From: Rhodoflexus caldus
GTDB taxonomy: Bacteria; Bacteroidota; Bacteroidia; Cytophagales; Thermoflexibacteraceae
Direction: 5' to 3'
Assembly: GCF_021206925.1 (NCBI RefSeq)
Contig: NZ_JAJPRF010000004.1
Location: 1 to 64,000 of the forward strand
DNA: 64,000 bases
The translations under genes and the position numbers were made by a program. Of this stretch, positions 1 through 9,799 are shown piece by piece (the first letter of the stretch is position 1; every line of letters begins with the position of its first letter). The notes under the pieces were generated by a model. It was not told the DNA's origin and ran no database searches. It saw only the letters and a list, made by a program, of their open reading frames with translations.

Positions 1-2
1 AC

Positions 3-440
3 TATGTAGGCAGTCAATTTATCAAAGACGATGACAGCCTTGATATGCACCAAGTGCTGCGCAAGTTTCAGTCTTTTATGAAAGAGCAGTACAGCAAGCG
101 CGATAAAGATTTCAAAGAGCGTGAGTGGCGGCTGATATTTCTTGCCTACCTCAAACCGATTATCAACGGGCGGGGCTACGACTTCAAAGAAGTAGAAACC
201 TCAGAAGAAAAGCGCTTGGATATTGTTGTAACCTACATGCAATGGCGATACATCATAGAATTGAAACGCTGGAGCGGGGAAAAATCGCATGAGCGTGGCC
301 TCAATCAATTGGCCGATTATTTAGATATTCACGGCGTAAACGAAGGCTGGCTGTTGATATTTGACGACCGCAACAATCCGACTTGGCGCGAAGAGCTGAT
401 TCATCACAAAGGCAAAGAGATTTTTGCGGTGTGGGTGTAA
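3..440 (+). CDS. C-terminal part of a PD-(D/E)XK nuclease-domain protein (AAA-ATPase-like family), cut by window edge
   Basis: The reading frame is open from the first bases of the window, so only the C-terminal ~145 residues are visible. The end of the protein carries the pattern of the PD-(D/E)XK domain found at the C-terminus of many Bacteroidota AAA-ATPase-like proteins: an Asp in LDIVVTYMQ, then YIIELKRW with the E-x-K pair, then the typical GLNQLADYLD helix. The family usually has an N-terminal AAA ATPase part, which would lie upstream of the window. The family is associated with mobile or defence functions, but no specific role is established. The first internal ATG is at position 45, but homologous sequence appears to extend upstream of it, so it is probably not the start. 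Confidence 0.7.
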   Translation, partial: YVGSQFIKDDDSLDMHQVLRKFQSFMKEQYSKRDKDFKEREWRLIFLAYLKPIINGRGYDFKEVETSEEKRLDIVVTYMQWRYIIELKRWSGEKSHERGLNQLADYLDIHGVNEGWLLIFDDRNNPTWREELIHHKGKEIFAVWV

Positions 441-494
441 CCTCCTTTCCCAAGTAACCCGAAAGCCAAATGCCCGAATCCGCCGCATAAACCC

Positions 495-502
495 TATCTT
501 TG
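495..502 (+). promoter_or_regulatory. Candidate -7 element of leuS
   Basis: TATCTTTG matches the Bacteroidota -7 consensus TAnnTTTG and lies 30 bases before the chosen leuS ATG. No good -33 TTG is seen at the usual distance, so the call rests on the -7 box alone. Confidence 0.45.
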
Positions 503-532
503 CGCTTCACAAAAGGTAAAACAGCTTTTGCT

Positions 533-3343
533 ATGGCATTGGAATACAACCACCGAGAGATTGAAGCCAAATGGCAGCGTTATTGGCGCGAAAACAACAT
601 CTACAAAACCTATAACGATACGACCAAGCCCAAATACTACGTCTTAGACATGTTCCCCTATCCTTCGGGGGCGGGGCTGCACGTGGGGCATCCGCTGGGC
701 TATATCGCCTCTGACATTGTGGCGCGGTTTAAGCGCCTCAAAGGCTTCAACGTGTTGCACCCCATGGGCTTCGACTCTTTCGGGTTACCTGCCGAGCAAT
801 ACGCCATTGATACGGGGCAACATCCCGCCGTTACAACGGCTAAAAATATTGACACCTTCAAAAGCCAACTCAATAAAATCGGCTTTTCTTACGATTGGGA
901 ACGCGAAGTGCAAACTTCCTCACCCGATTATTACCGCTGGACACAGTGGATTTTCATGCAAATTTTCAATTCGTGGTACGACCTTGCCGACCCTGCCAAC
1001 GAAGGGCGCGGCAAAGCCAAACCCATCGGCGAACTGATTGCCGTTTTTGAAAAAGAAGGCAATTTGAACGTTCGCGCCGCCTGCGACGAAGATACGCCCA
1101 CATTCACGGCTGCCGAATGGAACGCCATGAGCGAGCCGCAACAGCAGGAAATGCTCTTGAAATATCGCCTCACCTACCCTGCCGACGAGTGGGTAAACTG
1201 GTGTCCGGCGCTGGGCAGCGTGCTTTCTAACGACGAGGTAAAAGACGGCGTAAGCGAACGCGGCGGATTCCCCGTAGAACGCAAAAAAATGCGCCAATGG
1301 ATGATGCGCATCACCGCCTACGCCGAGCGCCTTTTGCAAGATTTAAACGACGTGGATTTTTCCGAGTCGCTCAAAGAAATGCAGCGCAACTGGATTGGCA
1401 AATCGGTAGGTGCGGAAGTAAGTTTTGCCTTAGAAGGTCATCCCAATCAGTTTATCAAAGTTTATACCACCCGCTTGGATACGATTTACGGCGTAACCTT
1501 TATGGTACTTGCCCCCGAACACGAGTTGGTGGAACAATTGGTAACGCCCGACCGCCGCGAGGAAGTGATGGCATACGTGAAAAAAGCCAAGAACCGTTCC
1601 GAGCGCGAGCGCATGGCAGATACGAAAACCGTTTCGGGCGTGTTTACGGGCAGCTATTGCATCAATCCGTTCAGCGGCGAAAAAGTGCCCGTGTGGTTGG
1701 CTGATTATGTATTGGCAGGCTACGGCACGGGCGCGGTAATGGCTGTGCCCAGCGGCGACCAGCGCGACTATACCTTTGCCAAGCACTTCGGGCTGCCGAT
1801 TGTACAAATTTTGGACGCACAGAAAAACCTTGACAAAGAAGCCGATGCCACCAAAGAAGGGCGCTACGTCAATTCGGGTATGATTAACGGGCTGACCTAT
1901 GCCGAAGCCATGCCCAAACTGTTGGCATTTTTGGAAGAAAAAGGCATCGGAAAAGCCAAAGTAAACTACCGAATGCGCGATGCGGTTTTCAGCCGCCAAC
2001 GCTACTGGGGCGAACCCGTACCCGTTTATTTTGACGAAAACAACATCCCGCGACTGATTGACGAAAGCGAACTGCCGCTGGTGCTGCCCGAAATTGACGA
2101 ATACAAACCCACCCCGACGGGCGAGCCGCCGCTTGGGCGCGCAACGGATTGGAAATACCGCAAAAACGGCAAGGAATACCGCTACGAACTCAGCACCATG
2201 CCGGGCTGGGCTGGCAGCAGTTGGTACTTCCTGCGCTACATGGACGCGCGCAACGACAAGGTTTTTGCCGACTGCCAAGCCATCGACTATTGGAATCAGG
2301 TAGATTTGTACGTGGGCGGCACCGAACACGCCGTCGGGCACTTGCTCTATTCCCGTTTCTGGCACAAGTTCCTGTTCGACCGCGGCTATGTCGGCTACCA
2401 TGAGCCGTATAAAAAGTTGCTCAATCAGGGCAAAATTCAGGGGCGTTCAGCCATTATTTACAAGCTCAAAAACGATAACAAGTTCGTTTCCAAAGGCTTA
2501 AAAGACCAATACGGCGAAACCATAGCCCTTCATGCACCCGTCAATATCGTAGAAAACGACGTGCTGGATGTGGAAGCCTACAAGCAGTTCCGCCCCGAAT
2601 ATGCCGATGCGGAATTTATTTGCGAAAACGGCAAATTTATTTGCGATGAAATTGTAGAGAAAATGTCCAAGTCCAAGTACAACGTCGTGAACCCCGACGA
2701 CGTGGTGGAACGCTATGGAGCCGACACGCTGCGCCTCTACGAAATGTTTTTGGGTCCGATTGAAGCCGATAAACCTTGGAGCACACACGGCATCGAAGGC
2801 GTTTACAAATTCCTGCGCAAACTCTGGCGTTTGTTCTTCGACGAAAAAGGCAATTCCGTTGTTACCGACGGCGAACCGACGGCAGAAGAACTCAAAATAT
2901 TGCACAAGACTATCCGCAAAGTGGAAGAAGACATCGAAAACTTTTCTTTCAACACAACGGTTAGTCAATTGATGATTTGCGTGAACGAACTTAGCAGCCT
3001 GAAATGCCACAAGGCAGCCGTTTTGAACGATTTGTTGATTGTTCTTTCGCCTTATGCGCCGCACATCGCCGAAGAGTTGTGGGCAAAAATGGGGCACACG
3101 CACAGCATCGTTACGGCGCAATATCCGCGGTGGAACGCTGCCTATTTGGTCGAATCGGTGATTGAATACCCGATTTCCATCAACGGCAAAGTACGCGGTC
3201 AGTTGCAATTAGGCGCAGACCTCAGCCCGCAGCAAATTGAGCAAGAGGTGCTGGCTTCCGAAATCGTGAAGAAATATACCGAGGGTAAAACGCCTAAAAA
3301 AGTAATCGTTGTACCGAAAAAAATCGTAAACGTCGTACTGTAA
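533..3343 (+). CDS. leuS: Leucyl-tRNA synthetase
   Basis: Cytoplasmic class I aminoacyl-tRNA synthetase that charges tRNA-Leu. The 936-residue product has the HIGH signature as HVGH at residues 50-53 after PYPSGAGL. It has a CP1 editing domain with TTRLDT and GTGAVMAVPSGDQRDY, a leucine-specific insertion just before the catalytic loop, KMSKS at residues 710-714, and a C-terminal anticodon-binding region. The ATG at 533 is preferred over the in-frame ATG at 500, because alignment with the family starts at MALEYNHREI and the upstream one overlaps the -7 promoter box. An MFS gene follows after 4 bases, then nadD, suggesting co-transcription. Length is normal for Bacteroidota LeuRS. Confidence 0.97.
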   Translation: MALEYNHREIEAKWQRYWRENNIYKTYNDTTKPKYYVLDMFPYPSGAGLHVGHPLGYIASDIVARFKRLKGFNVLHPMGFDSFGLPAEQYAIDTGQHPAVTTAKNIDTFKSQLNKIGFSYDWEREVQTSSPDYYRWTQWIFMQIFNSWYDLADPANEGRGKAKPIGELIAVFEKEGNLNVRAACDEDTPTFTAAEWNAMSEPQQQEMLLKYRLTYPADEWVNWCPALGSVLSNDEVKDGVSERGGFPVERKKMRQWMMRITAYAERLLQDLNDVDFSESLKEMQRNWIGKSVGAEVSFALEGHPNQFIKVYTTRLDTIYGVTFMVLAPEHELVEQLVTPDRREEVMAYVKKAKNRSERERMADTKTVSGVFTGSYCINPFSGEKVPVWLADYVLAGYGTGAVMAVPSGDQRDYTFAKHFGLPIVQILDAQKNLDKEADATKEGRYVNSGMINGLTYAEAMPKLLAFLEEKGIGKAKVNYRMRDAVFSRQRYWGEPVPVYFDENNIPRLIDESELPLVLPEIDEYKPTPTGEPPLGRATDWKYRKNGKEYRYELSTMPGWAGSSWYFLRYMDARNDKVFADCQAIDYWNQVDLYVGGTEHAVGHLLYSRFWHKFLFDRGYVGYHEPYKKLLNQGKIQGRSAIIYKLKNDNKFVSKGLKDQYGETIALHAPVNIVENDVLDVEAYKQFRPEYADAEFICENGKFICDEIVEKMSKSKYNVVNPDDVVERYGADTLRLYEMFLGPIEADKPWSTHGIEGVYKFLRKLWRLFFDEKGNSVVTDGEPTAEELKILHKTIRKVEEDIENFSFNTTVSQLMICVNELSSLKCHKAAVLNDLLIVLSPYAPHIAEELWAKMGHTHSIVTAQYPRWNAAYLVESVIEYPISINGKVRGQLQLGADLSPQQIEQEVLASEIVKKYTEGKTPKKVIVVPKKIVNVVL

Positions 3344-3347
3344 ACCC

Positions 3348-4538
3348 ATGCCCAATGCACCCCGAATGACCGTGTTCCTGCTGGCAGCGGTCAATTTTAC
3401 CCACATCATGGATTTCATGATTATGATGCCGCTCGGCGATATTCTGATGCGCAGTTTCCGAATAGAGCCGCAGCAATTTTCAATCATGGTATCGGCTTAC
3501 ACGCTTTCGGCAGGCATTTCCGGCTTTCTGGGTGCATTCATCATCGACCGTTTTGACCGCAAAAACTTCCTGCTCATGCTCTACGGCGGCTTTCTGGCAG
3601 GCACAATCGCCTGCGGATTGGTGGACAGCTACATCCCGATGGTAATAGCGCGGGCGGTAACGGGCGTTTTCGGCGGAGTCATCGGGTCGTTGGTCATGTC
3701 CATTGTCAGCGACCTGTACCCTTGGGAGCAACGCGGCAGGGCAATGGCGTTGCTTTCCGCCTCTTTTTCGGTGGCTTCGGTGTTGGGCGTTCCTTTTGGG
3801 TTGTTCATGGCAGAAAAAATGGGCTGGCCTGCGCCGTTCCTGTTTTTGGGGGCTTTCGGTTCGGCGCTGGCGGCTGTTTTGTGGAACGTGTTGCCGCCTA
3901 TGCGCGCTCATTTGGCTGCCCGAAAGTCGCCCGTGCAACCGATGGCTTTGCTGCGCAAAATTGCCGCCGACCGCAACCAACTGCTGGGGCTGACCATGAG
4001 TTTTGCGCTGATTTTGAGCCAAATGATTATGATTCCCTTCATTGCCCCCTACATGGTTCGCAATGTGGGGCTTAGCCAATCGCAAATACCGTTGATTTAT
4101 TTGTTTGGCGGAGTTGCCACTATTTTTTCCGCGCAGATTATCGGACGGCTGGTTGATAAAATAGGCGTCAAACGGGTATTTGCCGTCGGGATGCTCTTGT
4201 CCTACATTCCGATTGCGGCGATTACCAATTTGCCGCCCGTGCCTGTTTATGTGGCGCTGACGGCTACGACTCTGTTTTTCATTTTCATCAACAGCCGCAT
4301 GGTGCCCGCGCAAACCATGATTTCGGGCGTGGTCGGCAAAGAGGGGCGCGGCAGTTTTATGAGCATCAATTCCAGCGTGATGCAAATCGGCTCTGCTTCG
4401 GGCGCTTTTTTGGCGGGCTTGTTGGTACACGAGGGCGCTACTGCGCGTTTGGAGGGTTTCTATTGGGTGGGCATTGCATCGGTTGTCATCAGTTGGGTTT
4501 GCCTGCTGATTGCACCGCGGTTAAAATTTATCGGATAG
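3348..4538 (+). CDS. MFS transporter, 12-TM drug/solute exporter type
   Basis: The 396-residue protein is strongly hydrophobic, with about 12 predicted membrane segments and MFS hallmarks: a short cytoplasmic loop with DRFDRKN between TM2 and TM3, and a second-half equivalent GRLVDKIGVKR. It resembles the DHA1-like arabinose/drug efflux group. The substrate cannot be read from the sequence. It begins 4 bases after leuS and ends one base before nadD, so the three genes probably share a transcript, although the functions are not obviously connected. Confidence 0.85.
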   Translation: MPNAPRMTVFLLAAVNFTHIMDFMIMMPLGDILMRSFRIEPQQFSIMVSAYTLSAGISGFLGAFIIDRFDRKNFLLMLYGGFLAGTIACGLVDSYIPMVIARAVTGVFGGVIGSLVMSIVSDLYPWEQRGRAMALLSASFSVASVLGVPFGLFMAEKMGWPAPFLFLGAFGSALAAVLWNVLPPMRAHLAARKSPVQPMALLRKIAADRNQLLGLTMSFALILSQMIMIPFIAPYMVRNVGLSQSQIPLIYLFGGVATIFSAQIIGRLVDKIGVKRVFAVGMLLSYIPIAAITNLPPVPVYVALTATTLFFIFINSRMVPAQTMISGVVGKEGRGSFMSINSSVMQIGSASGAFLAGLLVHEGATARLEGFYWVGIASVVISWVCLLIAPRLKFIG

Positions 4539-4539
4539 C

Positions 4540-5112
4540 ATGAAAATCGGTTTGTTTTTCGGCTCATTTAATCCCATTCACATAGGGCATCTGATTATTG
4601 CCAATACCGTGGCAGAAAGTTCGGACTTTTCGCAAGTGTGGTTTGTCGTTTCGCCGCACAACCCCTTTAAGCAAAGCAGCGCCCTGCTGCACGAACACGA
4701 CCGCATGGAGATGGTGCGCATCGCCATTGCCGACAACTACAAGCTGAATGCAACCGATATTGAGTTTCGCCTGCCGCGCCCCAGCTATACGATTGACACG
4801 CTAACCTATTTGAGCGAAAAATATCCCAACCATCAGTTCCGCGTCATTATCGGGCAAGACAACTTGGACAATTTTACCAAGTGGAAAAACTACCGCAAAA
4901 TTTTGGAATACTACGGGCTGATTGTCTATCCGCGCTATGGGGCAAGTTTTTCCCCGCTCATGGAGCATCCCAACGTAACGATTGTAGAAGCCCCGATGAT
5001 TGACATTTCCGCCACCTTCATCCGCGATTGCATCAAAAAAGGGCGCAGCATCCAATACCTTGTCCATCAGGACGTCATGCACTATATCAAAGGCAAAAAA
5101 CTGTATCTGTAA
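4540..5112 (+). CDS. nadD: Nicotinate-nucleotide adenylyltransferase
   Basis: Transfers AMP from ATP to nicotinate mononucleotide in NAD synthesis; cytoplasmic. The 190-residue protein has the nucleotidyltransferase signature GSFNPIHIGH at residues 8-17 and the C-terminal ISATFIR motif at residues 156-162, together with SYTIDTL and IGQDNLDNF, which are typical of NadD. The ATG follows the MFS stop by one base, indicating translational coupling. The length fits the family. Confidence 0.96.
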   Translation: MKIGLFFGSFNPIHIGHLIIANTVAESSDFSQVWFVVSPHNPFKQSSALLHEHDRMEMVRIAIADNYKLNATDIEFRLPRPSYTIDTLTYLSEKYPNHQFRVIIGQDNLDNFTKWKNYRKILEYYGLIVYPRYGASFSPLMEHPNVTIVEAPMIDISATFIRDCIKKGRSIQYLVHQDVMHYIKGKKLYL

Positions 5113-5188
5113 TAATTCGCCGAAAAGTAAACTTTTTAAGGCAAAAGCAGTTTAATTTGGGTTCATATCATGACCGCATAACAATTTT

Positions 5189-7264
5189 GTGAATTTGATA
5201 CAGCGCTACAGCCTTTGGATAGGCTTGCTCATGCTGGCCTTTCCTGCATTTGCGCAAGTTGTTTCCAAGCCCTTTGTTCTGAAAATGGGTCTTGCGCAGG
5301 TGGATTTGGTACCCTATGCCCTCGTATTAGAGGATAGCACCGGCCAACTGACATGGGAACAGGTAAAAAATATGCCCTTTTCCTCCCCGACCGAAAATCG
5401 ATTGTATTTCCCGCATCACAACAATCGGGTGTATTGGGTAAAAATTGCCGTTGCTAACCCTTATGAAGTGCCTTTAGCGCGGTTTCTGGAAATCAGAAAC
5501 TCAACCGTTAATCGCATCAGTCAGTATATTACACGCGAAGGAAAGCTCATAGAAACCATTCATACGGGCGATGCTCAGCCGTACAGCACACGCCCCGTGC
5601 AAAGTAATTATTTCATCTTCCCGATAGACCTGCCGGCGAGTCAGACGACGGAAATTTTGCTGCGGATTGATACGGAAAGCGATGCGGTGAATTTGCCGCT
5701 GGTATTGTGGGAGTCGCAGTCGCTGCTGGAAAATGCACAGCGCGAACGTTGGATTTTCGGACTTTTCTATGGTGTACTGCTCTTTACGATTATTTTCCAC
5801 CTGTTCCTGTTCTATAAACTCAACGATACCGCTGTTATCTATTACATCGGCTATGTAGTAGGCGTAGGGGGCTTCATGCTTTCTATGGACGGGCTGGCAT
5901 CACAATATCTTTTCCCCGATTTTCCCCAATTGGCCAACAGCTTATTGCCTTTTAGTGCACTGTTTGGCGGGCTTTGCCTGATGATTTTTTCGTACAAATA
6001 TTTAGGCAAAGAAAACCTCGCCCGTTGGGCACAAATCTCATTGGCTTTTATCGGAGTGCTGTGCATTTTGCTGATGCCTCTTTGTTTTGCCTCCAACGAA
6101 ATGATTACCTACATCATCATTTTTGCCTCTGTTATGATTCCGCTTTGCAGCGTAATAGCGGTTGTAGCAGGTTTGGTGGCCTATCGCACCGACCCATTGC
6201 GGGCGAAGTACTTCATCACGGCATTTTTCTTTCTGATGGGCGGCATAATGCTGATTGTAGTAAAAGGTTTTGGCATTGTGCTGGGCGAATTGAACGAGTA
6301 TGGGCTAAAATTTGGCGTAGCGGCAGAGGTAGTCATTTTTGCCTTTGCCCTAACGGTGCGTTTCAAACAAATGGATGAACGCACGCAGGCAATGGCATTG
6401 GAACACCTGCAAAATCTGAATCGCGTAAAAGATGAATACAATCAAACTTTGCAGGAAGAAGTCGCCCGACGAACCGAAGAACTCAGCAATGCCAACCAAA
6501 AACTCACCGACAGCATCCGCTATGCCAAGCGACTGCAAGAGGCCGTTTTACCGCGGCGTTTTGCAGTATCGAACCTTTTTCCTCGGAGCAGTATTTTTGA
6601 GCAGCCCCGCGATATTGTCAGCGGCGATTTCTTTTGGGCAAATCAAATAGGCCAAACAAAAATGCTGGCAGTCGTAGATTGTACAGGGCATGGCGCACAC
6701 GGGGCGTTTATGTCCATCCTTGGTTGCCGATTATTCGATGAAATAGCGGAGCAAATGTCCTTAGAATGCCCTGCCGAGTGGCTCATCCATTTAGACCGTC
6801 GTTTCCGCCGCATACTGATTAGCGAACGCGATGAAACCATCTATGCGGCAAGTATGGACGTTGCACTGTTGGCATATAACGAAGCCGACCAAATACTGGA
6901 ATATGCAGGAGCGCGTCGCCCGCTTTACCTGTTCCGCAACGGTCATCTGCAAGTTTACAAGGGAAGCCCTATTGCAATAGGCGGCACACTGACGGGCAAA
7001 AGACAAACTGCATTTTTTGAAAAGCACCGGATAGACGTACAAAGCGGCGATATCGTTTACTTGTTCAGCGACGGCTATGCCGACCAGTTTGGGGGGCAGC
7101 CGGAGCAAAAACTCACCTTGGGACGTTTCAAGGAAATATTGGCAACAATTCATCACCACCCGATTCATCAGCAGGAACAGCATTTGAAAAGCCACCTGAC
7201 AGCATGGCAGCAGTCATCGCCGCAGATGGATGATATACTGGTGGTTGCGGTAGCAATCTCTTAG
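5189..7264 (+). CDS. 7TMR-DISM sensor with C-terminal SpoIIE/PP2C phosphatase
   Basis: Membrane sensor phosphatase of 691 residues. A signal peptide (to about residue 22, ending AFAQ) is followed by an extracellular 7TMR-DISM sensing domain (about 30-170). Then come seven membrane helices (about 188-390), a coiled coil (about 395-440), and a SpoIIE-type PP2C phosphatase (about 460-691). The phosphatase keeps the metal-binding acidic positions: GDFFWAN, VVDCTGHGAHGAFMS, FSDGYADQFGG and QMDDILVV. The start is a GTG, because no ATG gives a signal peptide in this position. Such proteins dephosphorylate STAS-domain partners in known systems; the partner here is unknown. The linker IRYAKRLQEAVLP closely matches that of the second SpoIIE protein at 27-30 kb. 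The stop overlaps that of the next gene on the opposite strand. Confidence 0.9.
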   Translation: MNLIQRYSLWIGLLMLAFPAFAQVVSKPFVLKMGLAQVDLVPYALVLEDSTGQLTWEQVKNMPFSSPTENRLYFPHHNNRVYWVKIAVANPYEVPLARFLEIRNSTVNRISQYITREGKLIETIHTGDAQPYSTRPVQSNYFIFPIDLPASQTTEILLRIDTESDAVNLPLVLWESQSLLENAQRERWIFGLFYGVLLFTIIFHLFLFYKLNDTAVIYYIGYVVGVGGFMLSMDGLASQYLFPDFPQLANSLLPFSALFGGLCLMIFSYKYLGKENLARWAQISLAFIGVLCILLMPLCFASNEMITYIIIFASVMIPLCSVIAVVAGLVAYRTDPLRAKYFITAFFFLMGGIMLIVVKGFGIVLGELNEYGLKFGVAAEVVIFAFALTVRFKQMDERTQAMALEHLQNLNRVKDEYNQTLQEEVARRTEELSNANQKLTDSIRYAKRLQEAVLPRRFAVSNLFPRSSIFEQPRDIVSGDFFWANQIGQTKMLAVVDCTGHGAHGAFMSILGCRLFDEIAEQMSLECPAEWLIHLDRRFRRILISERDETIYAASMDVALLAYNEADQILEYAGARRPLYLFRNGHLQVYKGSPIAIGGTLTGKRQTAFFEKHRIDVQSGDIVYLFSDGYADQFGGQPEQKLTLGRFKEILATIHHHPIHQQEQHLKSHLTAWQQSSPQMDDILVVAVAIS

Positions 7265-7617
7265 CGCCTGTTACAACCCGCGTACAGTTCACGGTCGGTA
7301 AAGTAGACAACAAAATCGGCTACGTTGCGGTCTTGCACATAAGCAATACTGTAATTGGCAAAGCCGCGCTTATTGGTAAAATACCAAAAGCCGGGCTTAT
7401 CGGCGAACAGCGGGTTAGTTTCTTCAAAAACCACTACATGCGCGTTAAATTCGTTGTTTTTCTCCACGAACACGCGAAAAGTGGCCAAATACGGGTCTTT
7501 TTCCACATAAATTTGCCCGAAAACATCACAAGGTGTCGGGCGGGATTGAAGCGGCGGACTTGCCATTATCCCCACCCAATACAGCCATAACACAAATATG
7601 AAACTCATTTGATTCAA
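7261..7617 (-). CDS. Secreted DUF6150-family protein
   Basis: A 118-residue protein with an N-terminal hydrophobic signal (about residues 4-20). It resembles the Bacteroidota DUF6150 family, with characteristic stretches such as PCDVFGQIYVEKDPYLATF, NPLFADKPGFWYF and ADFVVYFTD. Two Cys residues, one in PCDVFG and one near the C-terminus, could form a disulfide; that is inference. The function is unknown. The stop codon overlaps the stop of the convergent SpoIIE phosphatase by two bases. The second Met (MSFIF) could be the true start. Confidence 0.7.
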   Translation of the reverse strand: MNQMSFIFVLWLYWVGIMASPPLQSRPTPCDVFGQIYVEKDPYLATFRVFVEKNNEFNAHVVVFEETNPLFADKPGFWYFTNKRGFANYSIAYVQDRNVADFVVYFTDRELYAGCNRR

Positions 7618-7699
7618 TTAGCTTGGTTCACTTTATTAGAACACTGGTTACAGCAGATAATGCGATTTTGCAGAGATTTTATCCGACCGAAGTCCGCGT

Positions 7700-7798
7700 T
7701 TATACAAAAGCGCAAGTGATTTTTCAGAAATTTTTCCGCATACGTTGTTGAAAAATAAGCATTTAAACCTGACAGGTCTTATAAACCTGTCAGGTTTT
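7700..7798 (-). repeat. Dispersed intergenic repeat, copy B (near complete)
   Basis: Read on the minus strand, this ~98-base stretch aligns nearly end to end with 31349-31446 on the plus strand. It begins with a hairpin (AAACCTGACAGGT / ACCTGTCAGGTTT, 13-bp stem, arms at 7765-7777 and 7785-7797). It continues through TTTAAATGCTT.TTTTTCAACAA and ends CACTTGCGCTTTTGTATAA. It sits just downstream of accC, so the hairpin may also end that operon, although no T-run follows it. Confidence 0.8.
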
Positions 7799-7819
7799 GA
7801 TATTTGTTGCGGATTTTGC

Positions 7820-9163
7820 CTATAAGTTGCTCAAATCGAAACCCTCGAGGAACTTGGTGGTAAAGTTACCTGCTCGGAACTGCGGGTCATCCATCAGTTT
7901 AATGTGGAATGGAATCGTTGTTTTAACCCCTTCAATCACAAATTCCTGCAAGGCACGCTTCATGCGCACGATAACCTCCTCACGAGTTTGCCCTGATACA
8001 ATCAGTTTGGCAATCATGGAGTCATAGTTAGGAGGAATTACATAGCCCGCATATACGTGTGTATCTACGCGCACACCACGCCCGCCGGGGATGTGCAGGT
8101 TGGTAATTTTTCCCGGTGAAGGGCGGAAATCGCGTGCAGGGTCTTCCGCATTGATGCGGCACTCCATTGAGTGCAATTGCGGATAGTAGTTTCTACCCGA
8201 GATGCGTTCGCCCATGGCAACTTTTATTTGCTCCTTAATCAGGTCAAAATCAGTTACTTCCTCCGTAATAGGGTGCTCTACCTGAATGCGGGTATTCATT
8301 TCCATGAAATAGAAGTTGCCGTATTTGTCCACAAGGAACTCTATGGTTCCGGCACCTTCGTATTTGATATACTCTGCACCGCGAATAGCAGCCTGCCCCA
8401 TGCGGTCGCGCAGTTCTTGCGTAATGAACGGAGAAGGCGTTTCTTCTACTAACTTTTGGTGGCGGCGCTGAATGGAGCAATCGCGTTCCGAGAGGTGGCA
8501 TACGCGGCCTGTTTGGTCGCCAACTACCTGAATTTCAATGTGTCGTGGCTCTTCCACGAATTTTTCCAGATAGAGGCCGTCATTGCCGAAAGCTGCTCCG
8601 GCTTCCATTTTGGCATCGTTCCATGCTTTTTCAAAGCCCGATTCGTCGTGGATGACGCGCATACCTTTGCCACCGCCGCCCGCTGTTGCTTTGATGATAA
8701 CGGGGTAGCCGAATTCGGCTGCCAGACGCATACCTTCTTCCATGCTTTCCAACAAACCATCGGAGCCGGGGATAACAGGCACGCCCGCCGCTTTCATGGT
8801 AGCTTTGGCAGTGGCCTTGTCGCCCATGGCCTGAATCATTTCAGGTGTAGGCCCGATAAATTTAATGTTGGTTTCGGCACAAATGGCAGAAAATTCCGCA
8901 TTTTCGGAAAGGAAACCATAACCCGGGTGAATGGCATCGGCGTTGGTGATTTCTGCGGCTGCAATAATGCGTGGAATATTCAGGTAAGATTCTTTACCGG
9001 GAGGAGGCCCGATGCACACCGCCTCATCGGCAAACTTGACGTGCAGGCTTTCGCGGTCGGCAGTAGAATATACTGCTACGGTTTTGATGCCCATTTCGCG
9101 GCATGTGCGGATTACGCGCAGCGCAATCTCACCGCGGTTTGCAATCAGTATTTTCTTGAACAT
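7820..9163 (-). CDS. accC: Acetyl-CoA carboxylase, biotin carboxylase subunit
   Basis: Carboxylates the biotin on AccB with ATP and bicarbonate, the first half of malonyl-CoA synthesis for fatty acids. The 447-residue length matches the single-subunit family. The N-terminal [16 protein letters not shown] motif, a glycine-rich ATP-grasp loop ([12 protein letters not shown]), [15 protein letters not shown] and the biotin carboxylase C-terminal domain are all present. It is the last gene of yceD-rpmF-fabH-accB-accC and follows accB by 53 bases. A second biotin carboxylase domain occurs in pyruvate carboxylase at 47-51 kb. Confidence 0.97.
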   Translation of the reverse strand: MFKKILIANRGEIALRVIRTCREMGIKTVAVYSTADRESLHVKFADEAVCIGPPPGKESYLNIPRIIAAAEITNADAIHPGYGFLSENAEFSAICAETNIKFIGPTPEMIQAMGDKATAKATMKAAGVPVIPGSDGLLESMEEGMRLAAEFGYPVIIKATAGGGGKGMRVIHDESGFEKAWNDAKMEAGAAFGNDGLYLEKFVEEPRHIEIQVVGDQTGRVCHLSERDCSIQRRHQKLVEETPSPFITQELRDRMGQAAIRGAEYIKYEGAGTIEFLVDKYGNFYFMEMNTRIQVEHPITEEVTDFDLIKEQIKVAMGERISGRNYYPQLHSMECRINAEDPARDFRPSPGKITNLHIPGGRGVRVDTHVYAGYVIPPNYDSMIAKLIVSGQTREEVIVRMKRALQEFVIEGVKTTIPFHIKLMDDPQFRAGNFTTKFLEGFDLSNL

Positions 9164-9216
9164 GAAAGTGCAGGTTTATTTCAGAACGCCTGTGTTGTGT
9201 GGTTTGGCTTTGTTTA

Positions 9217-9714
9217 TTAGAACGGTTCAATCAGGAACAACTCCTGGTCGTATTCTACCGGATTGGCGTTATCCACCAATACCTTCACAATGCGTCCTTC
9301 AACTTCCGATTCTATTTCGTTGAACAGTTTCATGGCTTCTATAATGCAGACTACCTGTCCTTTGCGAACCTCATCGCCTACATTCACGTAAGGCGGATTT
9401 TCAGGCTTAGAAGAGCGATAGAAGGTTCCAATCATAGGAGATTTGATAGCTACTAACTTTTTGGAAGATTCAGCGGCAGGTTGTGCGGCGGTTTCCAGCG
9501 GTTTGCTTTCCGCAACTACCGGCTGAGACTGTGTAACTACCGGCGCAGCCACTAAGGCTTGGGGAGCTGCCATTACCGGCGCAGCTACGGCTACTCCTTT
9601 TACTTCGGAGTGGCGCTTTACCTGTAGTTTAAAATCGCCTGCTTCTATGTTTACTTCGTCTAAACCGGAGCCGGCAATAAAACTGATGAGTTCCTGGATT
9701 TCTTTTGCGTCCAT
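9217..9714 (-). CDS. accB: Acetyl-CoA carboxylase biotin carboxyl carrier protein
   Basis: The 165-residue carrier shuttles carboxybiotin between AccC and the carboxyltransferase. It has an N-terminal helical region, an Ala/Pro/Val-rich flexible linker (about residues 42-85), and a C-terminal biotinyl domain with EAMKLF, the biotinylated Lys being residue 129. The thumb and core pattern SPMIGTFYRSS is typical of AccB. It lies between fabH and accC. Confidence 0.97.
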   Translation of the reverse strand: MDAKEIQELISFIAGSGLDEVNIEAGDFKLQVKRHSEVKGVAVAAPVMAAPQALVAAPVVTQSQPVVAESKPLETAAQPAAESSKKLVAIKSPMIGTFYRSSKPENPPYVNVGDEVRKGQVVCIIEAMKLFNEIESEVEGRIVKVLVDNANPVEYDQELFLIEPF

Positions 9715-9799
9715 AAGATAAAAAAAGATAACGTCATCCTAATTGAGGGGCTAAGTTATGAGTTTAAAGTGGAAAGTGAAAAGTTTTCCGTTTTTTACG

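Noticed and set aside
1430-2401. Open frame of 323 codons on the minus strand within leuS
   Set aside because: Antisense to a gene with complete synthetase motifs; no domain seen.
3480-4430. Open frame of 316 codons, very His/Arg/Gln-rich, opposite the MFS gene
   Set aside because: Composition is what an antisense reading of hydrophobic codons gives; no family resemblance.
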